Assembly: GCA_018340375.1 (NCBI GenBank)
Contig: JAFFJZ010000012.1
Span: forward strand, 868,001-932,000
Direction of reading: 5' to 3'
Origin: Gonatopus flavifemur
Lineage: Eukaryota > Arthropoda > Insecta > Hymenoptera > Dryinidae
DNA: 64,000 nt
The first letter of the stretch is position 1, and each line of letters starts with the position of its first letter. The notes under the pieces are model-generated. The model saw nothing but the letters and a program-made list of their open reading frames with translations. It did no database searches and was not told the DNA's origin. Position numbers and translations under genes: made by a program. This document shows, in pieces, positions 1 through 10,681 of this stretch.

Positions 1-60
1 GAGATAAAAGCTGAATCGAAGAAGGCGCTGATGGCTATACCGGAAAGGGACTATTTAGCA

Positions 61-285
61 TGTTTCGATGATCCCAAGTAGAAATTACGCCTAGTCAATG
101 GCTAGTGCCTCATGAGTTTTCCTATACTCCTGACGAGGGCCTTTTGAGGAAAACTCACCAGGTACTTATTCGTAATGTAACGCTGTGTGTTATGAGGCAC
201 TGGTTAGTGGAATTCACAAGGTACTGGTCAGTTACTATTTAGTTACTCTCTAAATGCTAGTCAATTACCAACAAGTTTTTGGCGA
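61..285. repeat. Fragment of a CCCAAGTAGAAAT-ended repeat
   Basis: The segment begins CCCAAGTAGAAATTACG and matches, in reverse complement, 14393-14694 including the same terminal motif. It is one end of a dispersed element; the other end is not in place. Bases 1-60 show nothing recognisable. Confidence 0.6.
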
Positions 286-308
286 GAGAAATATAGACAA
301 ATCCAGAA

Positions 309-2775
309 TTATACACAGACTGCAACATACTCGTCATTTTTATGACGCGCATGTTTATACGACACAACCTGAAAAAGAAAATATATATATACAGGGTGAT
401 TCAAAATTCCCGCACTCTTTTTTGGGAGTAGATTCCTGATGGAATTCTAAAACGATTTGTCCTTTTGCACAATGCTCTCCGACGCATAATTTCCGAGATA
501 TAATTAATTAAAGTTGACTAATTAAGAGGTGGATCCATCGGTCATTCAGGAGCGTCATAACAGAACAAGAGAGGAAGGTGCTGGCAGAGGGCGCTCATAC
601 GATCAGCTGATCGGTATAATCGATACGATTTACCAACATACAAATTGGTAAATTTTCTATGTCGAAAGATTGAATTCGTCGACACTGTGGAAAAATTGAT
701 TATTGTCATGAATTCTTATCACGATATGCTGTAGGTGAAAGTTGTAATTTCAGTAATGATTTTTATTACGCAGACGAATGTAAAATAGTGTTATTTCGTA
801 GGGACAGGGATTCAAGTGGGAGAAAAAAGTATAACTACTCGTTTTCAATCAGAATTTTCATGTAAAGAAGAAAACATGAGAATTTTCATTCATCCGATAC
901 CCAATTTGAACGGTTTGATTAGTAAGTTTAACACAAGAGATTGGATTCCGGATCCTGTATTCTGATTGGTCGAGAATCAATGTACGTTAGATCAATCCTC
1001 GGCCGTTTCAAATGATTTTTCTGAAGAATGTGTTTTCGAATCATCCCAACCACAACATTGAACAATGATGAATTTATTCGAATTCACCTTTTTCACATCA
1101 TTCGATGATTATAAAGGGTTTATCGAACGTTAATAACTTACTTGAGATCACTCAAGATCATTCATGTTTAAATCAAAATCTAATTCAAATTGTGTGCAAG
1201 TTCGAGCGCGTTTCTGCGTTTAGAAAATGTATTCGTCCTAAAAAGGACGGATTTGGTTAATCACCAAAGACAATTCTTTTTCCATTTGAAATAACAATAT
1301 GCCCTTTGAAGTCATATGTGCTTTGAATGAAACTGTTTCGAGCTGTCACCTGATTGGTTGATTCGTATCACGAATGGTTGATTTAAGCTAAACAAACCGT
1401 ATGTGATTACTATGTCAATCAAGTGCAATGATTGGGTCGTATACGATGTCACACCTTGTATTTTCGTCAAAATTGATGGATTCTGCAAGTTGAAGTAAGT
1501 TATCAACGTTCGATAAACCCTTTATAATCATCGAATGATGTAAAAAGGGTGAATTCGAATAAATTCATCATTGTTCAATGTTGTGGTTGGGATAAGTCGA
1601 AAACACATTCTTCAGAAAAATCATTTGAAACGGCCGAGGATTGATCTAACGTACATTGATTCTCGACCAATCAGAATACAGGATTCGGAATCCAATCTCT
1701 TGTGTTAAACTTACTAATCAAACCGTTCAAATTGGGTATCGGATGAATGAAAATTCTCATGTTTTCTTCTTTACATGAAAATTCTGATTGAAAACGAGTA
1801 GTTATACTTTTTTCTCCCACTTGAATCCCTGTCCCTACGAAATAACACTATTTTACATTCGTCTGCGTAATAAAAATCATTACTGAAATTACAACTTTCA
1901 CCTACAGCATATCGTGATAAGAATTCATGACAATAATCAATTTTTCCACAGTGTCGACGAATTCAATCTTTCGACATAGAAAATTTACCAATTTGTATGT
2001 TGGTAAATCGTATCGATTATACCGATCAGCTGATCGTATGAGCGCCCTCTGCAAGCACCTTCCTCTCTTGTTCTGTTATGACGCTCCTGAATGGCCGATG
2101 GATCCACCTCATAATTAGTCAACTTTAATTAATTATATCTCGGAAATTATGCGTCGGAGAGCATTGTGCAAAAGGACAAATCGTTTTAGAATTTCATCAG
2201 GAATCTACTCCCAAAAAAGAGTGCGGGAATTTTGAATCACCGTGTATATATTTAATAAAAAGAAGGTAGACGAGGTTGTTTAAATTGAAAGCGATACCAC
2301 CTTACCATGACCGTCACCTCCTGGATTAGCCAGCAAGCCTGATGACGATTAGGGTGTCTCGTCTGGATCCTACCTGTACGTTGGAAGGGGATATCCTCTT
2401 CAAAACCTGTAACGAGTATGACATTATAATCAGTAAAAGAATATAACCGAACATACGTACCAAAGGAATCAGATAGGCATCCGATACATGAGGTGATGAG
2501 TCATGGTGGTGAGAGGGTGCTCTCTCCAATTTCAAGTGAGCCTGAAAAATCAAAAAGTATTAATACGATAAGTAATGATGTGAAGGGGAGGAACGATACC
2601 TGCTAATACCCCAGCCCATTAATTTTTGGTTGATCAACCTGGAAAGAGAGAATAAAATGGCATAAATAATTGTTTGTTAGATAATAAGTATAAATTAAAT
2701 CTAAGATAAAACCATATTTACCTGTTGTGTGGAACCCAGTGGAGAAACACACACGTAAAACAATCCGATTATCAT
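309..2775 (-). CDS. Candidate small secreted-peptide gene made of micro-exons
   Basis: I do not recognise this protein. On the minus strand, short open segments are bounded by canonical splice sites: 2722-2775 (ATG to CAACAG|gtaaat), 2600-2638, 2461-2541, 2374-2406, 2306-2338 and 309-368 (stop TAA at 309-311). Their coding lengths are 54, 39, 81, 33, 33 and 60 nt, all multiples of three, with every intron in phase 0. Exon 1 encodes a hydrophobic, signal-like start (MIIGLFYVCVSPLGSTQQ). The 39-nt exon carries an in-frame TAG near its end, so only a transcript skipping it gives a continuous frame, about 86 residues. A foldback element (392-2244) sits in the last intron. Weak points are a 35-bp intron (2339-2373), an out-of-frame ATG 12 nt upstream and no recognised homology. 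It could equally be a spliced untranslated leader or chance. Confidence 0.3.
392..2244. mobile_element. Foldback element with 0.74-kb inverted arms
   Basis: Bases 392-1133 return as a nearly perfect reverse complement at 1503-2244, around a 369-bp loop. Ends read CAGGGTGATTCAAAATTCC and, on the other arm, CACGGTGATTCAAAATTCC. The flanks are TATATATA and TATATATT, so an 8-bp target duplication is possible but not decisive in such AT-rich sequence. No transposase is encoded; the longest frames are under 80 codons. It lies inside an intron of the candidate minus-strand gene. Confidence 0.85.
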
Positions 2776-2878
2776 GGAAACCGTACATACGAAAAATATT
2801 ATAACTCAACGCAACCGCGAATTAAATAACGCCCGATATTATCACTATCACACGCAAAACCGGGATACTAATCGCGAT

Positions 2879-2890
2879 TTTATAAAACTT
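2879..2890 (-). promoter_or_regulatory. TATA box of the candidate micro-exon gene
   Basis: Read on the minus strand, the site contains TTTTATAAAAT, about 110 nt upstream of the ATG at 2775. A start of transcription 25-30 nt downstream would leave a leader of roughly 80 nt. Position and sequence fit a core promoter, but no initiator was verified. Confidence 0.3.
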
Positions 2891-3462
2891 CGCGAACACG
2901 AGATACGGGAGTTGACAGTTGTCAACAAAGCGCGGCCATGTTGTAGATCATGAAAGCCATTGCGCAGAAGCCAGTATCATATCGCCAGGTTATCGAACCT
3001 CCATCGATTGATAGAAAGTATGGATAGTACCAAAACTATCCGCAAGGTAATTGAGGTTTCGCGTAGGACGGGATAATTCCAGCAGGATATAATAAGAGGT
3101 ATTTGGCTCATACTTTTCACTCTCAACCGACTACACCTTCCTGCCAGTCGCAGAAACAGTTCGAAAAAGTGAGCGATTTTGAGACGTCCGTTACGCTGGA
3201 ACAACCAAATGAGCAAAATCGAAAAAAACCTATATAGGAATTTGTCGCTGATTTGTAATACCAATCCCGAATTCGTCGCTCTTCGCGATTCCGAAATAAT
3301 GAAGGTTGTGCTAGCGGAACTGTTCCGCGGGATGAGAAAAAAAAAAGAATTGCATGGGAATTTGTCGCTTTTTTGTCGCTCTCAACATACGTTGGAAAGA
3401 ATTGAATTCGTTCATTGGTTGCTGAGATATTTAATATTTTAAGTTTGCGGATTGAAATATTT

Positions 3463-4520
3463 AATTCCAGCGAGATTCGGTGGAAGAATATGATGGTCAA
3501 AGGCATATTGACGCAATACAAAATGCAAACAGATGTGCAAGGGATGACGTTGGGACTACAATCAGAAGAAAACGGTTACATAAATGTTACATCGAGATTA
3601 CGAAACGTAAAATGAAAATTACGTAACACGGTAATCAAATGCCGTCAGGATTTCCAACTGATTCACGTGACGATACGAGGATCAATATGAAAATTGTGAA
3701 TGAATTTGGAGGATATATTCCATATGTCACAATCATGTAACATACAGGTAATAGGCTGGTTTACAGGATTTTCTGCCACTGATATATATGTTATATATAA
3801 GAGTCACGGAAAAAAAACGAACATTCCTTGTTTACCTGTCTCTTATGGAACTATGTGAGTTTTTCATGTTTTAGAAGTTCCCTCCGAAGATCAGCTCAAG
3901 AAAAATTCCCAAACAGTTGCTGAATATTTGAAAAAATTTTGAGAAATCAAAATTGATGTTTTTTTTATGTTTGAATTTTTTTCCTTGTTGCGATGAAATT
4001 TAGTGTTTGAAGAATAGCAACTTTCTCATTTCGTGACACTAGATCGATTTGGATGCGATTGTGCTGGCGGAGATTCCGCGAGTCGCCCTTATATACGTAA
4101 TTACGGATTGTTTGAAATCCGGAGGACCAGGAACAGTCGAGCGACAAATTCTATGCAAGGTTTTTCTGGTAGCGACAAATTCAAATCCACGAAGCATCGC
4201 GAATTTCATGACACTAGATCGATTAAGATGCGATTGTGCTGGCGGAAATTCCTCGAATCGCCCTCATATACGTATTTACAGATTGTGTGGAATCTGGGGA
4301 ACCAGAAACAGTCGTGCGACAAATTCTATGCGGAGTTTTTCTGGTAGCGACAAATTCAAAACCTCGCAAAATCGCGAATCTCATGACACTAGATCGATTT
4401 AGATGCGATTGTGCTGACGGAAATTCCGCGAATCGCCCCCATATACGTATTTACGGATTGTGTGGTACCGGAAAACCAGAAACAGTCGTGCGACAAATTC
4501 TATGCGAGGTTTTCTGGTAG
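3463..4520. repeat. Direct duplicate, copy 1
   Basis: This stretch is nearly identical to 6341-7398 at a constant offset of 2,878 bp, with only scattered substitutions. It includes the inner part of the left arm and the first array monomers. The low divergence points to a recent duplication or an assembly artefact. Confidence 0.85.
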
Positions 4521-4671
4521 CGACAAGGTCAGATCCACGAAAAATCGCGAATTTCATGACACTGAATCGATTTAGATGCGATTGTGCTGGCGGAAATTCC
4601 GCGAATCGCCCTCATAGACGTATTTACGGATTGTGTGGTACCGGAGAACCAGGAACAGTCGAGCGACAAAT
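4035..4671 (+). repeat. ~174-bp tandem array, block 1 (about 3.6 copies)
   Basis: Monomers start with GACACTAGATCGATTTAGAT or variants at about 4035, 4210, 4385 and 4558. Each contains TGTGCTGGCGGAAATTCCGC, whose core GCGGAAATTCCGC is a perfect odd palindrome. The last copy stops at GAGCGACAAAT, immediately before a copy of the element's target flank. Confidence 0.9.
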
Positions 4672-4828
4672 GATTTTGAGTCATTTTCTACACATAGACC
4701 GGGGTTATGGTTATACCTAACACTCTCAGACCGGTGGGTAAGATAGGGCCAGAAAGAGACAATGTGTACTGTCCTTATCTAATTTAGATTCTAGAGTCGT
4801 ATAGGGAAAGGTGGGAACTAGAACTTGG
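4672..4828. repeat. Internal copy of the element's right genomic flank
   Basis: From GATTTTGAG onward this matches 11561-11717 almost base for base, then diverges. It includes the 9-bp target duplication, so the first copy of the element is joined directly to target DNA without its right inverted end. Confidence 0.85.
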
Positions 4829-6340
4829 ACAGGGTTGCCAACTTGGGGGTTTTCCCCCTAGATTTGGGGGGAAATCATGTGCTCAGGGGTTTTTTTGGGG
4901 GGTTGGGTTTGTCAGGGGTTTTTTTTAGGGGGAGAATTTTTTTCCTTATAGGATTTTGGGGGAAAGAAAATTATGACATTTTTAGTTTTTCATTTCAGAA
5001 TTTTCAAATTGTAAATACTGTTGGCTATCAACATTTTACGATGATCTCGTGATATCTCAATTGCTCAATAGGTGAATTAAAAATCTTTTGTACACAGTGA
5101 AAAACACTTCCAATCGATCGTCTATCTCGTCGTTTTGATGGAATAAACAGAAGACACAAGTACACTCCTTTCCTCTGTAAACGCGATTTCATTGCCGCGC
5201 TCACTCCACTATGTATTGAATTCAATGGTTTCACCGTTTTGCAGCCAGCAAGGTATTACCCTCTTTCGTTCATCAAACACAAACAAACAGATTCTCTGAT
5301 TCCATAGAAGGCATGATTCGATAGTGAAACAATTCTTGATTTCGTTTGAAAATAATATATTATATGGATTTTTAAATGAGAAAACTTTTACTTAGTGTAC
5401 CGTGTATGTCATCGATCCATTGATATACGTGCATAGATGCCAAAAGAAAAAAATAAAATCTATTTACAAAAATATACCAAAGCGTGGGAGACTGACCCTC
5501 AACTCAAAGCTATGTAAAAATATTTTCCTATTGATTAAATGAGTAATACTCGATATTGTGAATTCACAAGTTTTGTATTACACAGGATATTCTTCAAATA
5601 AAACAATTCAGCAGACTACAATCACAACTTTACCTCAAAAGGTAATTGAGGTTATGATTGATGGTGATAAACTTTTACATAGTTTTTGCACATCAATCTA
5701 ACATACTTTAGATGTATAGTGGTGAATCTGGACCGTGAAGAATATTCTGATTCTGTTGATGAAAATTATATAATAATTCTGGATATATTCTTTTATAATG
5801 GATGTTAATTAGTGACATGTTGCGATGAAAGAGAAGCTACACTTCGAATAGTTGAAAACCGTCCATAGTGGATGTAAACAGAAACAATCAAACTGTTTGG
5901 TTGCGTGTTTTTGTATCCGATCAATTGCCTTTTACTGGTTTTACAGTTTCAGATCCTACTCACTGTACAACAAGTTTATCCTATGATTGTATCGCATGTC
6001 TGTGGTTGTCATGAAGTTTGAAATTACATTGCTATATGTATATACCATTCGTTACTTTTACCTCAAATCCATGTAAAAAAAGTGACATAATTATCCACGC
6101 ATTTATATAAAAGTATTTTCATAGTTTTTAACACGTGCATGTAATCCAAAAATTTTCCGTCATATATAACAATCACGCAATCCATCACTGATCAATTTGA
6201 ATTCAATGAATTTAATGAATAAAAAATATATCAAATTCCTGAAGAATTCATTATGGAACCTCGATGGTCTTCTTGAACATCAACTTATTTCTCAGAGTTC
6301 ATTTAGAATCATTAAATTCATATTGAATTGGTAATCGCGT
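4829..6340. other. Intervening sequence between duplicated blocks
   Basis: No gene was recognised. The first part (4838-4965) is G-rich, with several runs of three to six G separated by short T-rich spacers, capable in principle of forming a G-quadruplex. The rest is plain AT-rich sequence. Whether it continues the original right flank or was captured is unclear. Confidence 0.4.
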
Positions 6341-7398
6341 AATTCCAGCGAGATTCGGTGGAAGAATATGATGGTCAAAGGCATATTGACGCAATACAAA
6401 ATGCAAACAGATGTGCAAGGGATGACGTTGGGACTACAATCAGAAGAAAACGGTTACATGAATGTTACATCGAGATTACGAAACGTAAAATGAAAATTAC
6501 GTAACACGGTAATCAAATGCCGTCAGGATTTCCAACTGATTCACGTGACGATACGAGGATCAATATGACAATTGTGAATGAATTTGGAGGATATATTCCA
6601 TATGTCACAATCATGTAACATACAGGTAATAGGCTGGTTTACAGGATTTTCTGCCACTGATATATATGTTATATATAAGAGTCACGGAAAAAAAACGAAC
6701 ATTCCTTGTTTACCTGTCTCTTATGGAACTATGTGAGTTTTTCATGTTTTAGAAGTTCTCTCCGAAGATCAGCTCAAGAAAAATTCCCAAACAGTTGCTG
6801 AATATTTGAAAAAATTTTGAGAAATCAAAATTGATGTTTTTTTTATGTTTGAATTTTTTTCCTTGTTGCGATGAAATTCAGTGTTTGAAGAATAGCAACT
6901 TTCTCATTTCGTGACACTAGATCGATTTGGATGCGATTGTGCTGGCGGAGATTCCGCGAGTCGCCCTTATATACGTAATTACGGATTGTTTGAAATCCGG
7001 AGGACCAGGAACAGTCGAGCGACAAATTCTATGCAAGGTTTTTCTGGTAGCGACAAATTCAAATCCACGAAGCATCGCGAATTTCATGACACTGGATCGA
7101 TTAAGATGCGATTGTGCTGGCGGAAATTCCTCGAATCGCCCTCATATACGTATTTACAGATTGTGTGGAATCCGGGGAACCAGAAACAGTCGTGCGACAA
7201 ATTCTATGCGGAGTTTTTCTGGTAGCGACAAATTCAAAACCTCGGAAAATCGCGAATCTCATGACACTAGATCGATTTAGATGCGATTGTGCTGACGGAA
7301 ACTTCGCGAATCGCCCCCATATACGTATTTACGGATTGTGTGGTACCGGAGAACCAGAAACAGTCGTGCGACAAATTCTATGCGAGGTTTTCTGGTAG
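6341..7398. repeat. Direct duplicate, copy 2
   Basis: This is the partner of 3463-4520. It runs on into a longer version of the 174-bp array, so the first copy is the one with the internal deletion. Confidence 0.85.
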
Positions 7399-8203
7399 CG
7401 ACAACTTCGAATCCACGGAAAATCGCGAATTTCATGACACTAGATCGATTAAGATGCGATTGTGCTGGCGGAAATTCCGCGAGTCGCCCTTATATACGTA
7501 ATTACGGATTGTTTGAAATCCGGAGGACCAGGAACAGTCGAGCGACAAATTCTATGCAAGGTTTTTCTGGTAGCGACAAGTTCAAATCCACGGAAAATCG
7601 CGAATTTCATGACACTAGATCGATTTAGATGCGAGTGTGCTGGCGGAAATTACGCGAATCGCCCTCATATACGTATTTACGGATTGTGTGGAATCCGGAG
7701 AACCAGAAACAGTCTTGCGACAAATTCAAAACCTCGGAAAATCGCGAATTTCATGACACTAGATTGATTTAGATGCGAGTGTGCTGGCGGAAATTCCGCG
7801 AATCGCCCCCATATACGTATTTACGGATTGTGTGGTACCGGAGAACCAGAAACAGTCGTGCGACAAATTCTATGCGAGGTTTTCTGGTAGCGACAAATTC
7901 AAATCCACGGAAAATCGCCAATTTCATGACACTGAATCGATTTAGATGCGGTTGTGCTGGCGGAAATTCCGCGAATCGCCCTCATAGACGTATTTACGGA
8001 TTTTGTGAAATCCGGGGAACCAGGAACAGTCGAGCGACAAATTCTATGCAAGGTTTCTCTGGTAGCGACAAGTTCAAATCCACGGAAAATCGCGAATTTC
8101 GTGACACCAGATCGATTTAGATGCGAGTGTGCTGGCGGAAATTACGCGAATCGCCCTCATATACGTATTTACGGATTGTGTGGAATCCGGAGAACCAGAA
8201 ACA
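6913..8203 (+). repeat. ~174-bp tandem array, block 2 (about 7.5 copies)
   Basis: The monomers are as in block 1, and one near 7,720 is shortened by a deletion. The array is cut at 8203 by a nested element and resumes at 9887. Monomers differ by scattered substitutions and by GTACCGGA versus GAATCCGGA variants, showing higher-order mixing. Confidence 0.9.
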
Positions 8204-9877
8204 AGGTATATTAAGTGATCTAGGCATTTTTATCTAACTGCACTGGGAGTTAGTGCGTATTTTTTTGCTATTTTTTTGCCATTTAGAATTATTTGCTTCA
8301 TCGACTTAGAATTATTTGCTGTCATCTAGCAACGTTTTGGAATTATTTGCTACCATCTAGCATCAACTTGAAATTTTTTGCTACCATCTAGCAATCATTC
8401 TGAATTTTTTGCTACCATCTAGCATCAACTTAGAATTATTTGCTGTCATCTGGCAACGTTTTGGAATAATTTGCTACAATCTAGCAACCATTCTGAATTT
8501 TTTGCTACCATCTAGCATCGACTTAGAATTATTTGCTGTCACCTAGCAACCATTCTAAATTTTTTGCTACCATCTAGCATCGACCTAGAATTATTTGCTG
8601 TCATCTAGCAACGTTTTGGAATAATTTGCTACCATCTAGCAACCATTCTGAATTTTTTGCTACCATCTAGCATCGACTTGGAATCTTTTGCTACCATCTA
8701 GCAACCATTCTGAATCATTTGCTACTATCTAGCATCGACTTTGAATTTTCTGCTATCATCTAGCAACCATTCGGAATTTTTTGCAACCATGCTAGATGGT
8801 AGCAAATAATCCCAAAACGTTGCTAGATGACAGCAAATAATTCTAAGTCGTTGCTAGATGACAGCAGATAATTATAAGTCGATGCTAGATGGTAGCAAAA
8901 AATTCAGAATGGTTGCTAGATGGTAGCAAATAATTCCAAAACGTTGCTAGATGACAGAAAATAATTCTACATTGATGCTAGATGGTAGCAAAAAATTCCA
9001 AGTCGATGCTAGATGTTAGCAAAAAATTCAGGATGGTTGCTAGATGGTAGCAAAGAATTCAGAATGGTTACTAGATGGTAGCGAAAAATTCCAAGTCGAT
9101 GCTGGATGGTAGCAAATTATTCCAAAACGTTGCTAAATGACAGCAAATAATTCTAAGTCGATTCTAGCTGGTAGCGAAAAATTCAGAATGGTTGCTAGAT
9201 GGTAGCAAAAAATTTCAAGTCGGTGCTAAGTGGTAGCAAAAATATCAATCAGGTTCCCGGATGGTATGGAAATCAGCCCAGAGGTTGCTAGACATTAACA
9301 AAAAAATCTCCTCTGGTGCTATATGATAGCAAAGTATCACAGAGGTTGTCAGATGTCAGGATAACAATCTGAGAGGATGCCCCATGATCCATACATGATC
9401 CATCAGATACATCTCACACATCCCTTATATTGGTCATGTATGACCCATACATGCTCAATTCATGAACCTCATTCGGCCCGTATATGTTTCTCACCAAATT
9501 CATCTGATTCATATCTTTTGTTCCCAACATAACATGCTCCATATGTGAATCCCATTTTCGCATACTTATGTTCCGCGTATACGACATAGAGGAAAAAAAA
9601 AATTGGAATCGAAATTTTTCTTTTTACATATCCTATCTTGCAGCAAAAAAATAGCAAAAAATTATGCTGTAGTTCTTTTTTCGCACAGTCCCTCCGTTCT
9701 CAGTCTATGTCGATTGCTAGATACCTTGATCTTAAGCTATCTAACTCGCCGTATCTTTGGAACGGCCAAAGCAAAAAAATTTTTTCCTACGGCAAAAAAT
9801 GGCAAAAAAATAGCAAAACAATACGCACTAACTCCCAGTGCAGTTAGATAAAAATGCCTAGATCACTTAATATGCCT
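8204..9877. mobile_element. Nested Mutator-like foldback element
   Basis: The ends AGGTATATTAAGTGATCTAG (8204) and the reverse complement of AGGCATATTAAGTGATCTAG (ending 9877) form ~80-bp inverted repeats. The element is flanked by a perfect 9-bp duplication CCAGAAACA (8195-8203 and 9878-9886) made from the host array monomer. The interior is an inverted array of a short repeat followed by a plain stretch (9250-9780). No transposase frame is present. Confidence 0.85.
8285..9250. repeat. Hairpin array of ~34-bp repeats
   Basis: Units built on TTGCTACCATCTAGCA, alternating with spacers such as ACGTTTTGGAAT or CCATTCTGAAT, run in one direction to about 8790 and then as reverse complement to about 9250. 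The whole could fold into one long imperfect stem. Confidence 0.9.
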
Positions 9878-9886
9878 CCAGAAACA

Positions 9887-10250
9887 GTCTTGCGAGAAAT
9901 TCAAAACCTCGGAAAATCGCGAATCTCATGACACTAGATCGATTTAGATGCGATTGTGCTGACGGAAATTCCGCGAATCGCCCCCATATACGTATTTACG
10001 GATTGTGTGGTACCGGAGAACCAGGAACAGTCGAGCGACAAATTCGATGCAAGGTTTTCTGGTAGCGACAAATTCAAATCCACGGAAAATCGCGAATTTC
10101 ATGACACTGAATCGATTTAGATGCGGTTGTGCTGGCGGAAATTCCGCGAATCGCCCTCATAGACGTATTTACGGATTTTGTGAAATCCGGGGAACCAGAA
10201 ACAGTCGAGCGACAAATTCTATGCGAGGTTTTTCTGGTAGCGACAAATTT
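9887..10250 (+). repeat. ~174-bp tandem array, block 3
   Basis: This continues the array interrupted at 8203, with about two monomers. The turning point of the palindrome follows at 10248-10262, where GCGACAAATTTGTCGC reads the same on both strands. Confidence 0.9.
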
Positions 10251-10681
10251 GTCGCTCGACTGTTTCTGGTCCTCCGGATTCCACACAATCTGTAAACACG
10301 TATATAAGAGTGGTCCTTGCGATTTCCGCCAGCACAATCACATTTCAATTGACTCAGATTCATGGAATTCATGATTTCTCGTGGATCTGAATTTGTCGCT
10401 ACCAGAAAACCTTGCATAGAATTCGTCGCCCGACTGTTCCTGACCCTCCGGAGTGCACACAATCCGTAAATACGTGTATAAGGGCGATTTGCGGAATTTC
10501 CGCCAACACAATCGCATCTAAATCGATCCAGTGTCATGAAATTCGCGATTCTCCGTGGATTTGAATTTGTCGCTCGACTGTTTCTGGTCCTCCGGATTTC
10601 AAACAATCCGTAAATACGTATATAAGGGCGATTCGCGGAATCTCCGCCAGCACAATCGCATCCAAATCGATCTAGTGTCAT
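10251..10681 (-). repeat. ~174-bp tandem array, inverted block
   Basis: About 2.5 monomers in reverse orientation, leading into the right arm of the large element. The copies are more diverged than those of blocks 1-3. Confidence 0.85.

Noticed and set aside
2977..3521. A 95-codon and a 132-codon minus-strand frame across the element's left end
   Set aside because: They cross the insertion boundary at 3184, and their counterpart in the right arm is broken. Chance frames in an inverted repeat.
2984..4738. Possible host exon split by the giant element (the pre-insertion sequence is open for about 50 codons around GATTTTGAG)
   Set aside because: No family similarity and no convincing acceptor. 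The open stretch could easily be chance.
4033..8214. Overlapping frames of 60-117 codons with recurring peptide texts in two phases
   Set aside because: They follow the 174-bp repeat, whose length allows long frames. Copies differ by frame and by amino-acid-changing substitutions, so they are not genes.
8285..9250. CRISPR-like regular short repeats
   Set aside because: The spacers are also repeated, the units reverse direction midway, and the region lies inside a transposon of an insect genome.
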